From positions 10,596,010 to 10,660,009 of the forward strand of contig NC_134144.1 in NCBI RefSeq assembly GCF_033958435.1: a DNA stretch of 64,000 bases, read 5' to 3'. The position numbers and the translations under genes were made by a program. This stretch comes from Carettochelys insculpta (Eukaryota > Chordata > Testudines > Carettochelyidae). Numbering within the stretch: the first letter of the stretch is position 1; every line of letters starts with the position of its first letter. The notes beneath the pieces are model-generated. The model ran no database searches and was not told the DNA's origin. It worked only from the letters and a program-made list of their open reading frames with translations. Shown here piece after piece: positions 57,401 to 64,000 of this stretch.

Positions 57401-60400
57401 GACTCAAAGGGCTTGTGCTGAAAAAAAGGGCAAAAAATGCTGTGTAGATATTCACAGGGGGCTGAGACCCTTCTCCCTTACCGGCTTTTATAACCTCGGT
57501 ACAAGCCTGAGAAAGAGCTTTGACGCTGCCATTGTTAGCCTCGTATTCAAAGCCACGTGAGCCTAAGGCCAGGTCTACTCTAAAGTCGATTGTAGACGCA
57601 CAATTGCGTAGCTGGAATTGACTTATCTACAGTTGACTTACCTGGCTGTCCTCACAGAGAGAGGTTGATGGGAGAAACTCTCTTGTTGATTTCCTTACTA
57701 TTCACGCTAACGAAGATCGCAGGGGTTGACTGCCGATCCCAGATAATTTGATTTTGCACTTCCCTACTAGGCGCGTGAAATTGAACCCCAGAAGATCGAC
57801 CCTGACCAGGTAGATCTTCTGTGTAGTGAAGACATACCCTTAAATCATTGACATGGACTCTGAAACTTGGTGCCCAATGTTTTTTATCTCTTGTGTAGTT
57901 GTTGTACCCAGAGAAGCAAATGATGGACTTTTAGTGCAATTCTGCATTCAGTGCATTGGCTTATTTTCAGTACTGCTCCTTGAGGAGAAAAATTTTCCTC
58001 TGTAATGTTCAGTTAGACTTTCCAGTGACGATACATCTCAGTACTCAAAAATCATGAGGTTTCCTTAAACTTCATGAGATTTTAATAATACAGTTGCAGT
58101 TTGTTTGACTGCTGGCTTTTAAATCTGTGGGGTTGCATTCTGAAGCTTATGTGTATAACAGGGGTCATACACTTAAAATAAAAGATGAAAGGAAGGGTGT
58201 ATTCATAAGGCTTCAGGTCTAGGGCCTTGAAGAAAATTGTAAAACGTTGCAAGGGTCTGATAAAATCCTGAGTATTAGTAACACCAGAGAGAAAATCAAG
58301 AGTAACTGACTTGTTGAGGAACCTGCTTCAGCCAAGGGAAATTCCTCACTGGAACACTGATTCTTGGGAGAGGTGAGAAGTGAACATTCCTTATCGTTTA
58401 CACGAAGTAATGCTAAAGTGGCTCCTGCTTGCAACTCCATTGCCCTCACTGACGCTACTCTGGGGATAATTTGACCTTAACCCTCATCATCTGGTAAGAA
58501 GAAAACAAATTTAGATGAAACAAAATCCACAGTTGCTAATCAGGTTGTTCAGTGTGTATATTGAATTTTGTCTCAAACAAGTGGTCAGAACAGACTGTTT
58601 TTGCCACGCAAAGCAATGGGAAATAACTTTTCTCCATCGTAGCTATCCATTCATAAGGAGGATAGAAGCCTTCAGATGTAAGCCCACAGCCCTGTGTGCC
58701 ACAGAATTGTGAAACTACCAAAGCATGTACAGTTGCAACCACTGTCATGCTCACCACCGAGTCTCATCTCTCATGAACATTTCCTTCTGGTCAGGCGTGG
58801 CTGTGGTCTTAAAACCAGTCTCAACCCTGATATCTGACCATACCTCTAGGGCTTCCTCCCTGGAAGCAATAGTTTTGTGCTTTTAATCTGTTCTGGCCCC
58901 AGTTCTCCAGGTCCTTCCCCCAGTAGTCTGTGAGACAGTCACAGACCAGGGACTTCAAGAATAGCACACTGTCTTGACTCTTTTTTTAGTAAAACTGCCC
59001 TCGCTTTCCTGGGCCACTTCCCTGTGCCTGCAGCCTTCACTCTTCAGCTCAGGGCTCATCCACGTTCAGGCTTAGCAGCCAGTCAAGAGCTTTTCCTTGC
59101 TTCCCCTAGGCCCCGTTAGCACTGAGCTGTCCTTTGGGGTGTAACTCCCTTTGGCCAGCCCAGAACACTGCCTGCATTCCTCTACCTCTAGCAAGAAACT
59201 GCCTGATTCTGGCACTGCAGTTCCTTTTCACAGAGCTCTACTGGGCCATGTTCGGCTGCTCCGTGTAGAGCTCTGCAAAGCCGCAGGTATCCGCATCTCA
59301 TTTTTGTGGACATGGATACAAATGTTGTATCCAGGCAGGGCTCTGTGGCTGCTCCCCATGCAGCCCCTCATTCATGCAAGAAGCACCTCTCTAGTGCTCC
59401 TTTCCTGGAATGAGAGTGGCTGGGGGGCTCTGGGCCCCATCCACCCTGTCACAGTTCCACTTAAGAAAGCATGTTAGGTTGTTCCTTGAAAGACTTCTGT
59501 GCAGTTTCAGCAATATTTTAAAAGTGAAGTGCAGGACACTCTAAATCCTGATCATAGTTCTGTTTTCTGTGTGTACTGAGAATAAAACCAATGGCATTTG
59601 GTTAAACAGCTTAGCATAGACGGGTGCAAATAAACTGTGTTGTTGAAATATTGACACCAAAAATGGTGGATGTGACCGTACAATTTAAAGGTACTTTTGG
59701 GACATATGGACATATTTTCGCTAGTTTTACTTGTGTGAAGGTGAGTCCTAAGTATCATTTAAAACTATATCGGGGGGTAGCTGTATTAGTGTGTATCCAC
59801 AAAAACAACGAGAAGTCCTGTGGCACCTTATACACTAACAAATTTATTGGAACATAAGCTTTCGTGGGCCAAGACCCACTTCGTCAGGTGCATTTTAACC
59901 GTGTTGTCTCCCAGCAGATGCTAGAGCTGTTCCTGCAGAGCTTTCTGGGCCTTTGCTGTTCCTCTTGTGATTTTCAGAATCATCTCATCAGTCGAAAGGA
60001 GTTAAACGTGTTTTAACCTTTCTACATTCAGCTTAATGGGAGGGTTTATTATAATTGTAAAGAAGTTTTCTCTGAAGGAAGGTCACTGAATCAGAAAGCA
60101 AAACCCTTATGAAACTGCTTTTGCTTCCTTATGCAGACTTTGTCTAATGCTAATGCTCAGTTGTTGCTATGTTGTTTTAAGCAATATAAATGTTAGGAAC
60201 TTATAAGTATATAGGTGTATAACATTTTCATGTTGACTGTTTTATTGCAAGGAAGGGATAATCACTCCCACCCATCTTCCCCTCCATGCTTGTTGTGAAA
60301 GAAAGAGCAAAAGAATGAATATCATTAAAAGATTGTGCAGTTCTGTATATAGCTCAGATTGGCATTTTTATCCATTCATTGGATTCTTATTTTTGTTATA

Positions 60401-63400
60401 TCTTTATCTAACTATTTAAGGGGTACTGTACATTGTATTAATGCTAATGTTTTCCGTTTATTAATTAGTTGCTGGTTTTGGTTAAGTTATTTTAAGTAGC
60501 TGTTTCTTGAGAATAATATGCTTGGTTTTTAAGAAGAAAAATGTTTAATATGATGAGGTTTTTCTCATAAAATATATAGGTGGATTTATATTTCTGCTAT
60601 GATAGTGCTTCCTCACTGGAAGTTTTTATGGGCTTTTCTCATGGGCCGTTTCTACACAGGCCACTTCCTTCGGAAGTGGCATGTTAATACACGGAGTGAA
60701 AGATGCTAATCAGGCATGGATGCAAATTCCCCGTGCCTCATTAGCATAACATCATGTGATTTGGAGTCCGGAAGACCGTTCTTCTGGTCACCAAAGCACC
60801 GTGTAGAAGTGCGGCCCCGGGGGGTGCTTCCGGAAGGAAGTTCTCCTTCCGGAGGCCCCTTCTTCCCAAAAATTTTCGGGAAGAAGGGGCCTCCGGAAGA
60901 AGGACTTCCTTCTGGAAGCCCCCTTCCCAACCCCCCCGCCCCCAGGGGCTGCGTTTCTACATCGCATTTTGGAGTCTGGAAGAACAGTCTTCCGGACTGC
61001 AAATCACGTGACGTTATGCTAATGAGGCACAGGGAATTTGCATCTGCACCTCATTAGCGTGTTTCACTCCATGTATTAGCATGCCACTTCCGAAGGAAGT
61101 GGCCTGTGTAGAAACGGCCATGCTCTCAGCTGCCTCGGGGTGGAGGATTGGGGCTAAACTCCCACCTAACGTGCTGATGAAAATCGGCTCGTATGCTGCT
61201 CTTGGCACTTGTGCCGGACGGGGGGGGCGGGAGTCTGACCAGTTTGCTTAAAGACTAAGAGGAAAAAAATCATCTCTGGTACTGGTGCGTTTACGTGGAC
61301 TGTAGTTATTCTCTTTCACCAAGGGTGAAATGCTGGTCAATAGAAAAGTCCGTGGGAATTTTGCCCGTGTAGTGAAGAAGAGTGAAGAATTCAACCATAC
61401 TTCTCTGGCATAATTTTTCTTCTGTTGGTTTCCACTGAATATTTTCTCCTCTCCCTTAAACCAAGCTGCGGCTTCATTTGCTGAAACATTCACATTAAAT
61501 GAAGTTTAACAATATTTAACAGCAAGTTCCAGACATTTAAATGTGTCAGGCTCAAAGATAAATTGACGTAATCTCTAATAATGCCATACCAAGAAGATTA
61601 AATACTTTTGAAAGTATTCCCACAGGTTGAATACTGGTTGAATTTCTCAGACGGAACATATCCCTGGTTTTTTTTTTAGTATTTAGCGATGTTTGGAATT
61701 GGAAGAAAGATGCTTCTTGACTGATTCTGAAGGAGTTAAAATCAGTTCTCTTTTTGAAAAAGACCATATGCTTTGTGTTTTTCTTCACAGGTCAGATGAT
61801 GATGATGATGCAGATAGCCGGAGTTCCAGGGTGACCCAACTTTGCACTTACTTTCAGCAGAAATATAAGCACCTCTGCCGCCTGGAGCGGGCAGAATCGC
61901 GTCAAAAGAAATGCCGGCATGCACTCCGGAAAGCTTTGCTGCATGCGGCCAGCAGAGAGCCGGAATGTGCTGGGCAACTGATACAGGAACTCCAAAGAGC
62001 TACATGCACTTGGACCAGGTTAGTGCCTGTACATGCTAGCAGCAGTAGCCAAGGCTGGGTGAGAATTTTCAACTCAATAGCCATATGGATCCCGTACTTC
62101 AGAGGCAAAGTAATCATGACCTAAAAAAGGCCAAGCAGTAGAGTACTGCAAATTAAAGCATGATTATCTCTTAGAAGGTTAGGTATTGTTTAGATGTGCA
62201 GCTTAGAAGATGGATGAGCAACACATGCCCATGATTTTAATCCCTTGGGATAAAATCATGGTCCCAGCGAAGTCACTGACAAAACTCTAATTGGCTTCAT
62301 TAAGGTCAGGATTTCACAGCAGAGTACTTTAAGTACTGATTTTTGTTACTTATTCTATTGTTTTATAACTGATATCCCACTCATATCTCTTTTGTGTTCT
62401 AGTTAAGTGCTTTACAGAAACTTACGGTCCGCTGTGGAAAGCCTCTCAGCAATTCAGACTTTCTAGAATAAAAAAAACTGTGTTCTTGTTACATCTTTCC
62501 ATTGTATCATCAGAAGCTTTTTATTAGATTCAGTCTAACATTTAAATGCGATTCAACAGTGAAAGAAATGTTCTCTAACAACTCTGAAGGTTACCTTCTG
62601 TGGGAATTCCTTTTAGATAATGCCAACATCCCTATTGCTCTTCTCATTCATGCAGTGTCTTCGGTTCCAGCAGCTTCCATCTGCTGGTTCTGTCCTCACT
62701 CCCCAAGACATGTGGCTCTAAAGGACTGTGAAGAGAAAAATGGTGGGGCAGAGGTTCAGGGCAAGAGTAGGCTGAAAGCAGCTTCTTCCCTGTTCACAGA
62801 GGACACTCTGGATGGGATGCTCTTTGCTTTTGTGGGGGATTAAAGAAATACTAAGAGCTGTGCTTGACTGGGGGGATACATTGGGGGTGGAAGAAAAGGC
62901 TCCCATCCTTTAAGGACCCCTCTGAATGGCGGTTTGATTAAATGGTTTCTAATTGAACTTTTAAAAATAAATACATGGTTTAAGTTTGCACACATTTATT
63001 TACGTGATAAACTTTGCCAGAATTCTTAGGCTAATTCAGTGCAGTTTGGTCAGAGTTTGATGGCCTAAGGAAAGTCTGCTCTATAGCACGCAGATTACTA
63101 GAGCCCTGCAAATCCATGGAGATCTGCTTTATAGGCGCATGTATCCACATCAGTGGATGCAGGTGTGGACACTATTATTGTGTCTGTGCAGGGCTCTATA
63201 AATTACTTGTGAAATTAGAAGAGAATGAAAAATTAAATTTGGAAGTAATCTGGCAAAATTACGAGATTGAAGCAGTGATTATAGATCTCTGTTAAGTGTA
63301 GGAACAATGTCTCCGAATACTTCAAGCTAGCTTTAGGGAGCAATATAATTTCCTACAATTATTTTTCTCAGCTTTGTGATCTAGCTTAAAATAGCTGACA

Positions 63401-64000
63401 AAGCTCTAGGTGTAATGGCTGCAGGGTAATAGCTGGGAATGTCTGCAGAGAACCACTGATCTGCATCAAAACTAGTGTACATAGAAGGCAAAATTCACTC
63501 CGTGCAAAGGACAGGCCCTACTTTGAGGGCTCACATCAGAGTTTTACATTGCATAGACCTTGTGCAAGCCTTCTACCTGTGAGGTGAATTTCATTTACAA
63601 ACAAGTGTAACTCTGGGTTCTATCATTTAATATTTACATTGCAAGCCTAGAGTCTCTGATCAGATTCAGGACTTTGTCGTGTCAGATGCTGTAAGCAAAC
63701 AACAGCTATTACGCCAGTGTCACCCTTGTCTTTGTTCGTCTCTCCTATATCCAGCTCTACAAAGTAAATAACTGCATGGATTTGAACTGTAAACCACACA
63801 CCTGTATCTGGTGTGTTGTGGTCACTTTTGTCATGTTTAGTGTTAGTTATGCCATGATATCTGCTAGTGGTGGGTTTCTTTTATTAACTCCATCTTGTAA
63901 TGTGTTCTTATTTCAGCACAAGCCAAGCCAAGCCGAGAGATGCAGAACCATGTAGTGGCACTGTGAAGGGTGAAAAGTGCACTAACAAAGCCCTTCCATT
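42267..64000 (+). CDS. INO80D: INO80 complex subunit D, N-terminal half, five exons
   Basis: INO80D is a vertebrate accessory subunit of the INO80 nucleosome-remodelling complex in the nucleus. The coding exons 42267-42484, 48901-49658, 54433-54541, 61791-62018 and 63917-64000 join in frame to about 465 codons; human INO80D has about 1027. Seen in order: an N-terminal Cys/His cluster (zf-C3Hc3H type) completed by YCNSH across the first junction; a basic KKERKKKN stretch; a Pro/Gln-rich low-complexity region with polyQ; SRLQRLVKLC; an acidic stretch (LDWSEDSGEE); an Asp run (SDDDDDAD) followed by SRSSRVTQLCTYFQQKYKHL and ERAESRQKKCRHALRKALL; and the start of the second zinc cluster (CSGTVKGEKCTNKALP). 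No frame break is seen. The rest of the protein is beyond 64000. All introns are rich in mobile elements. Confidence 0.96.
44514..44828. mobile_element. Fold-back MITE
   Basis: The termini ggctgtctacactacctccc and its inverse gggaggtagtgtagacaagcc are near perfect. Subterminal gaagtgctgcatatgcagcacttc-like and cgaagtgttaaacttc segments are also inverted, so the strand can fold over most of its length. A half copy lies at 21175-21350. The target duplication is unclear (tat/cga). It lies in the INO80D intron between the first and second coding exons. Confidence 0.7.
46504..46716. mobile_element. Palindromic PLE end
   Basis: The left outer tail (cagaggggtagctgtgctag) is followed by two mirrored arms around about 46628. 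The turning point is gcatctgatgaagtggg, as in the copy at 4783. The right arm core has CTGATGA, a decayed stem (gtgggtttttgccggc) and AAAA. Confidence 0.75.
47707..47845 (-). mobile_element. Single PLE end
   Basis: The outer tail (tcagaggagtagctgagtt), the box cttatagactaacagatattttgg and agcataagctttcatgggc are followed by the decayed core to tcagatgcatgag. Only one arm is present, unlike the palindromic copies. On the minus strand the core box reads CTGAGAA, so it is broken. Confidence 0.75.
48309..48541 (+). mobile_element. CR1 LINE 3' end
   Basis: The + strand text gggaggataggtctattga, ggatgggctgggatggtgtccc, agggcacctggcattagcc and actgggccagatggacc...ccagtatggtcattc is the same CR1 3' end as at 19663-20067, in the opposite orientation. 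It is 5' truncated. Confidence 0.75.
48901..49658 (+). CDS. INO80D: INO80D second coding exon
   Basis: The acceptor is acttttgaag at 48900. The first base completes the split Arg codon, then Y-C-N-S-H-L-Q-V-L-G-F-I-P-K-K-E-R-K-K-K-N follows. It includes VRHQMDAMAFSLTVPTL, SPPGARLPLHYLEAELEDP, LKKGATVRKKLQSKLAQNR, the Gln-rich part, and RLQRLVKLCTRKQQLETDLF. The donor is GTAGGT at 49659, and the exon ends after the first base of a Gly codon. A partial inverted copy lies at 39276-39474. Confidence 0.95.
49286..49318 (+). repeat. INO80D: CAG (polyGln) tract in INO80D
   Basis: Three CAG codons, CCA CTG, then six pure CAG codons encode QQQPLQQQQQQ before HSH. Pure CAG runs are prone to length change, and the human sequence as I recall it has fewer Gln here. 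Confidence 0.8.
50256..50823. mobile_element. hAT MITE with perfect 8-bp TSD
   Basis: It starts CAGGGGTGGCCAAAC and ends GTGGGCCACCCCTG. TTGTAGAA at 50248-50255 is repeated exactly at 50824-50831. The interior contains ggccacatggc and a GC-rich block and no real frame. The family is related in its termini to the element at 5452-6280. The perfect duplication suggests a rather young insertion. Confidence 0.85.
51072..51181 (-). mobile_element. CR1 LINE 3' end, short
   Basis: The text atagaatcatagaactgggagg, gagaggtcatcaagtcc and catccctgacaggtatttg is the reverse of the common CR1 3' end. About 110 bases are left. Confidence 0.75.
52288..52608. mobile_element. MITE with ggttgaacctctct termini
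   Basis: It begins caggttggacctctctagtcc and ends ccagtgaggttcaacct. The internal text agccggatgact, gtttcctggggttcc, acagcccagtaagcagtga and gcaaattctctcg matches the copy at 4965-5285. This is the better-preserved of the two copies. Confidence 0.7.
53325..53765 (-). mobile_element. PLE 3' end with part of GIY-YIG domain
   Basis: The minus strand codes HFNGMGHSVNDLKVCVLLKK, then LEREAAELAFIFKF and ...HYRGSSAYLAQSNS, the C-terminal half of the GIY-YIG domain seen whole at 38404-38829. Non-coding sequence, a hammerhead-like core (53388-53414) and an outer tail cut at about 53325 follow. It is truncated inside the domain near 53765. Confidence 0.8.
53388..53414 (-). ncRNA. Hammerhead-like core in PLE end
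   Basis: On the minus strand CTGAAGA (53408-53414) is followed by a stem (GTGGG/CCCAT, one pair weakened to G-T) and GAAA (53388-53391). This is the same layout as at 14737 and 38226. Confidence 0.4.
54433..54541 (+). CDS. INO80D: INO80D third coding exon
   Basis: The acceptor is tctcattctcag at 54432. Two bases complete the split Gly codon, then L-D-W-S-E-D-S-G-E-E-L-E-D-S-E-Q, SPYQVAWSIRETLRYERH and GA of a Glu codon follow. The donor is GTAAGT at 54542. It is an acidic segment. Confidence 0.95.
54542..57560 (+). other. INO80D: INO80D intron, no gene seen
   Basis: AT-rich DNA without a conserved frame or a clear mobile element. Short poly-A and poly-T runs occur. Confidence 0.6.
57567..57840. 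mobile_element. Harbinger-like MITE
   Basis: The ends ggccaggtctactct and gtgtagtgaagacataccct form an imperfect inverted pair. TAA occurs on both sides (57564-57566 and 57842-57844 in taaggcc / ccttaaatc), the 3-bp target type of PIF/Harbinger. Inside are gaagatcgac and ggtagatcttc. It has no coding frame. Confidence 0.5.
57845..59767 (+). other. INO80D: INO80D intron, no gene seen
   Basis: A segment from about 58750 to 59470 is C-rich and looks repeat-derived, with agagctctactggg...gcagggctctgtgg at about 59235-59350 resembling the small element at 63101. No conserved protein is seen. Confidence 0.5.
59768..59893 (-). mobile_element. Single PLE end, core intact
   Basis: The outer tail (gggggtagctgtattagtgtg), the box ccttatacactaaca and cataagctttcgtgggcc end at the core. 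Only one arm is present. This is the family of the palindromic copies, with the best-kept hammerhead-like core. Confidence 0.8.
59849..59887 (-). ncRNA. Hammerhead-like ribozyme candidate
   Basis: On the minus strand CTGACGA (59881-59887) fits CUGANGA. A stem II of six pairs (GTGGGT/GCCCAC with loop CTTG) follows, then GAAA (59860-59863). Next comes a short stem III, A-GC-TTAT-GT-T, closing on TTC, a permitted NUH cleavage triplet. Short stem III is what the hammerheads known from PLEs show. Stem I pairing between the sequence before CTGACGA and after the triplet is poor, so activity is uncertain. Confidence 0.5.
60644..61119. mobile_element. Fold-back element, 476-bp near-perfect hairpin
   Basis: It begins ggccgtttctacacagg and ends with its inverse. 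The mirror symmetry continues nearly to the centre (about 60877, cttcccaaaaattttcggg). ATG lies on both sides (60641-60643 and 61120-61122). It contains gcctcattagcataac in both arms and many ccggaag repeats. Frames on both strands exist only because of the symmetry and do not encode a known protein. It lies in the INO80D intron before the exon at 61791. Confidence 0.8.
61791..62018 (+). CDS. INO80D: INO80D fourth coding exon
   Basis: The acceptor is tttttcttcacag at 61790. The first base completes the Glu codon, then S-D-D-D-D-D-A-D-S-R-S-S-R-V-T-Q-L and LCRLERAESRQKKCRHALRK to QELQRATCTWT follow, with AG of a Ser codon. The donor is GTTAGT at 62019. Confidence 0.95.
62019..63916 (+). other. 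INO80D: INO80D intron
   Basis: No exon or RNA gene was recognised. A small mobile element lies at 63101-63197. The rest appears unique. Confidence 0.6.
63101..63197. mobile_element. Small MITE with tagagccctgca termini
   Basis: It starts gagccctgcaaatccatgg and ends gtctgtgcagggctc, an inverted pair of about 10 bp. Inside are tatccacatcagtggatgc repeats, which I know from a turtle repeat. TA flanks both ends. Confidence 0.55.
63917..64000 (+). CDS. INO80D: INO80D fifth coding exon, cut by window end
   Basis: The acceptor is ttcttatttcag at 63916. It reads T-S-Q-A-K-P-R-D-A-E-P, CSGTVKGEKCTNKALP, the start of the second zf-C3Hc3H-like cluster. The exon continues beyond 64000. Confidence 0.93.

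Noticed and set aside
60706..61057. Overlapping frames of about 100 codons on both strands
   Set aside because: They mirror each other because the DNA is a hairpin; Pro/Gly-rich composition and no family.

Overview
The window is a piece of turtle nuclear genome, most likely from a cryptodire. Three signals agree. It holds spliced vertebrate exons. It holds several SINEs with a tRNA-Lys-like head followed by a tail of the tortoise/turtle Cry type. It holds CR1 LINE, Penelope-like and hAT repeats that I recognise from turtle genomes. I cannot name the species.

Two protein genes lie on the + strand, in the same order and orientation relative to each other as I recall from human 2q33. The first is the 3' half of NDUFS1, the 75-kDa iron-sulfur core subunit of mitochondrial complex I: seven exons from 2413 to the stop codon at 8901-8903, with a 3' UTR to about 9150 or 9745. 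After about 13.6 kb of intergenic DNA a CpG island (about 23340-24180) marks the probable promoter and non-coding first exon of the second gene, INO80D. Its coding exons lie at 42267-42484, 48901-49658, 54433-54541, 61791-62018 and 63917 to beyond the window end. All splice junctions join in frame, giving about 465 codons of the N-terminal half.

The rest is intron and intergenic DNA rich in mobile elements. (1) Penelope-like retroelements (PLEs) occur as a long broken copy with RT and GIY-YIG remnants (about 17440-20400), as a copy with an open GIY-YIG endonuclease frame (38125-38840, minus), as a shorter one (53325-53765, minus), and as many short ends, several joined head to head as palindromes. 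Their ends carry a hammerhead-ribozyme-like core. (2) At 31845-37270 a fold-back hAT relic contains a nearly whole CR1 LINE, which itself contains a smaller insertion. (3) There are hAT MITEs with 8-bp target duplications, fold-back MITEs (one a 476-bp near-perfect hairpin), Cry SINEs, CR1 tails and an RTE/BovB-like endonuclease fragment.

The observations most worth checking are the covarying hammerhead-like core in the palindromic PLE ends, the tandem amplification inside RT motif A of the long PLE, and an inverted, still-open copy of part of INO80D exon 3 inside intron 1 of INO80D itself.
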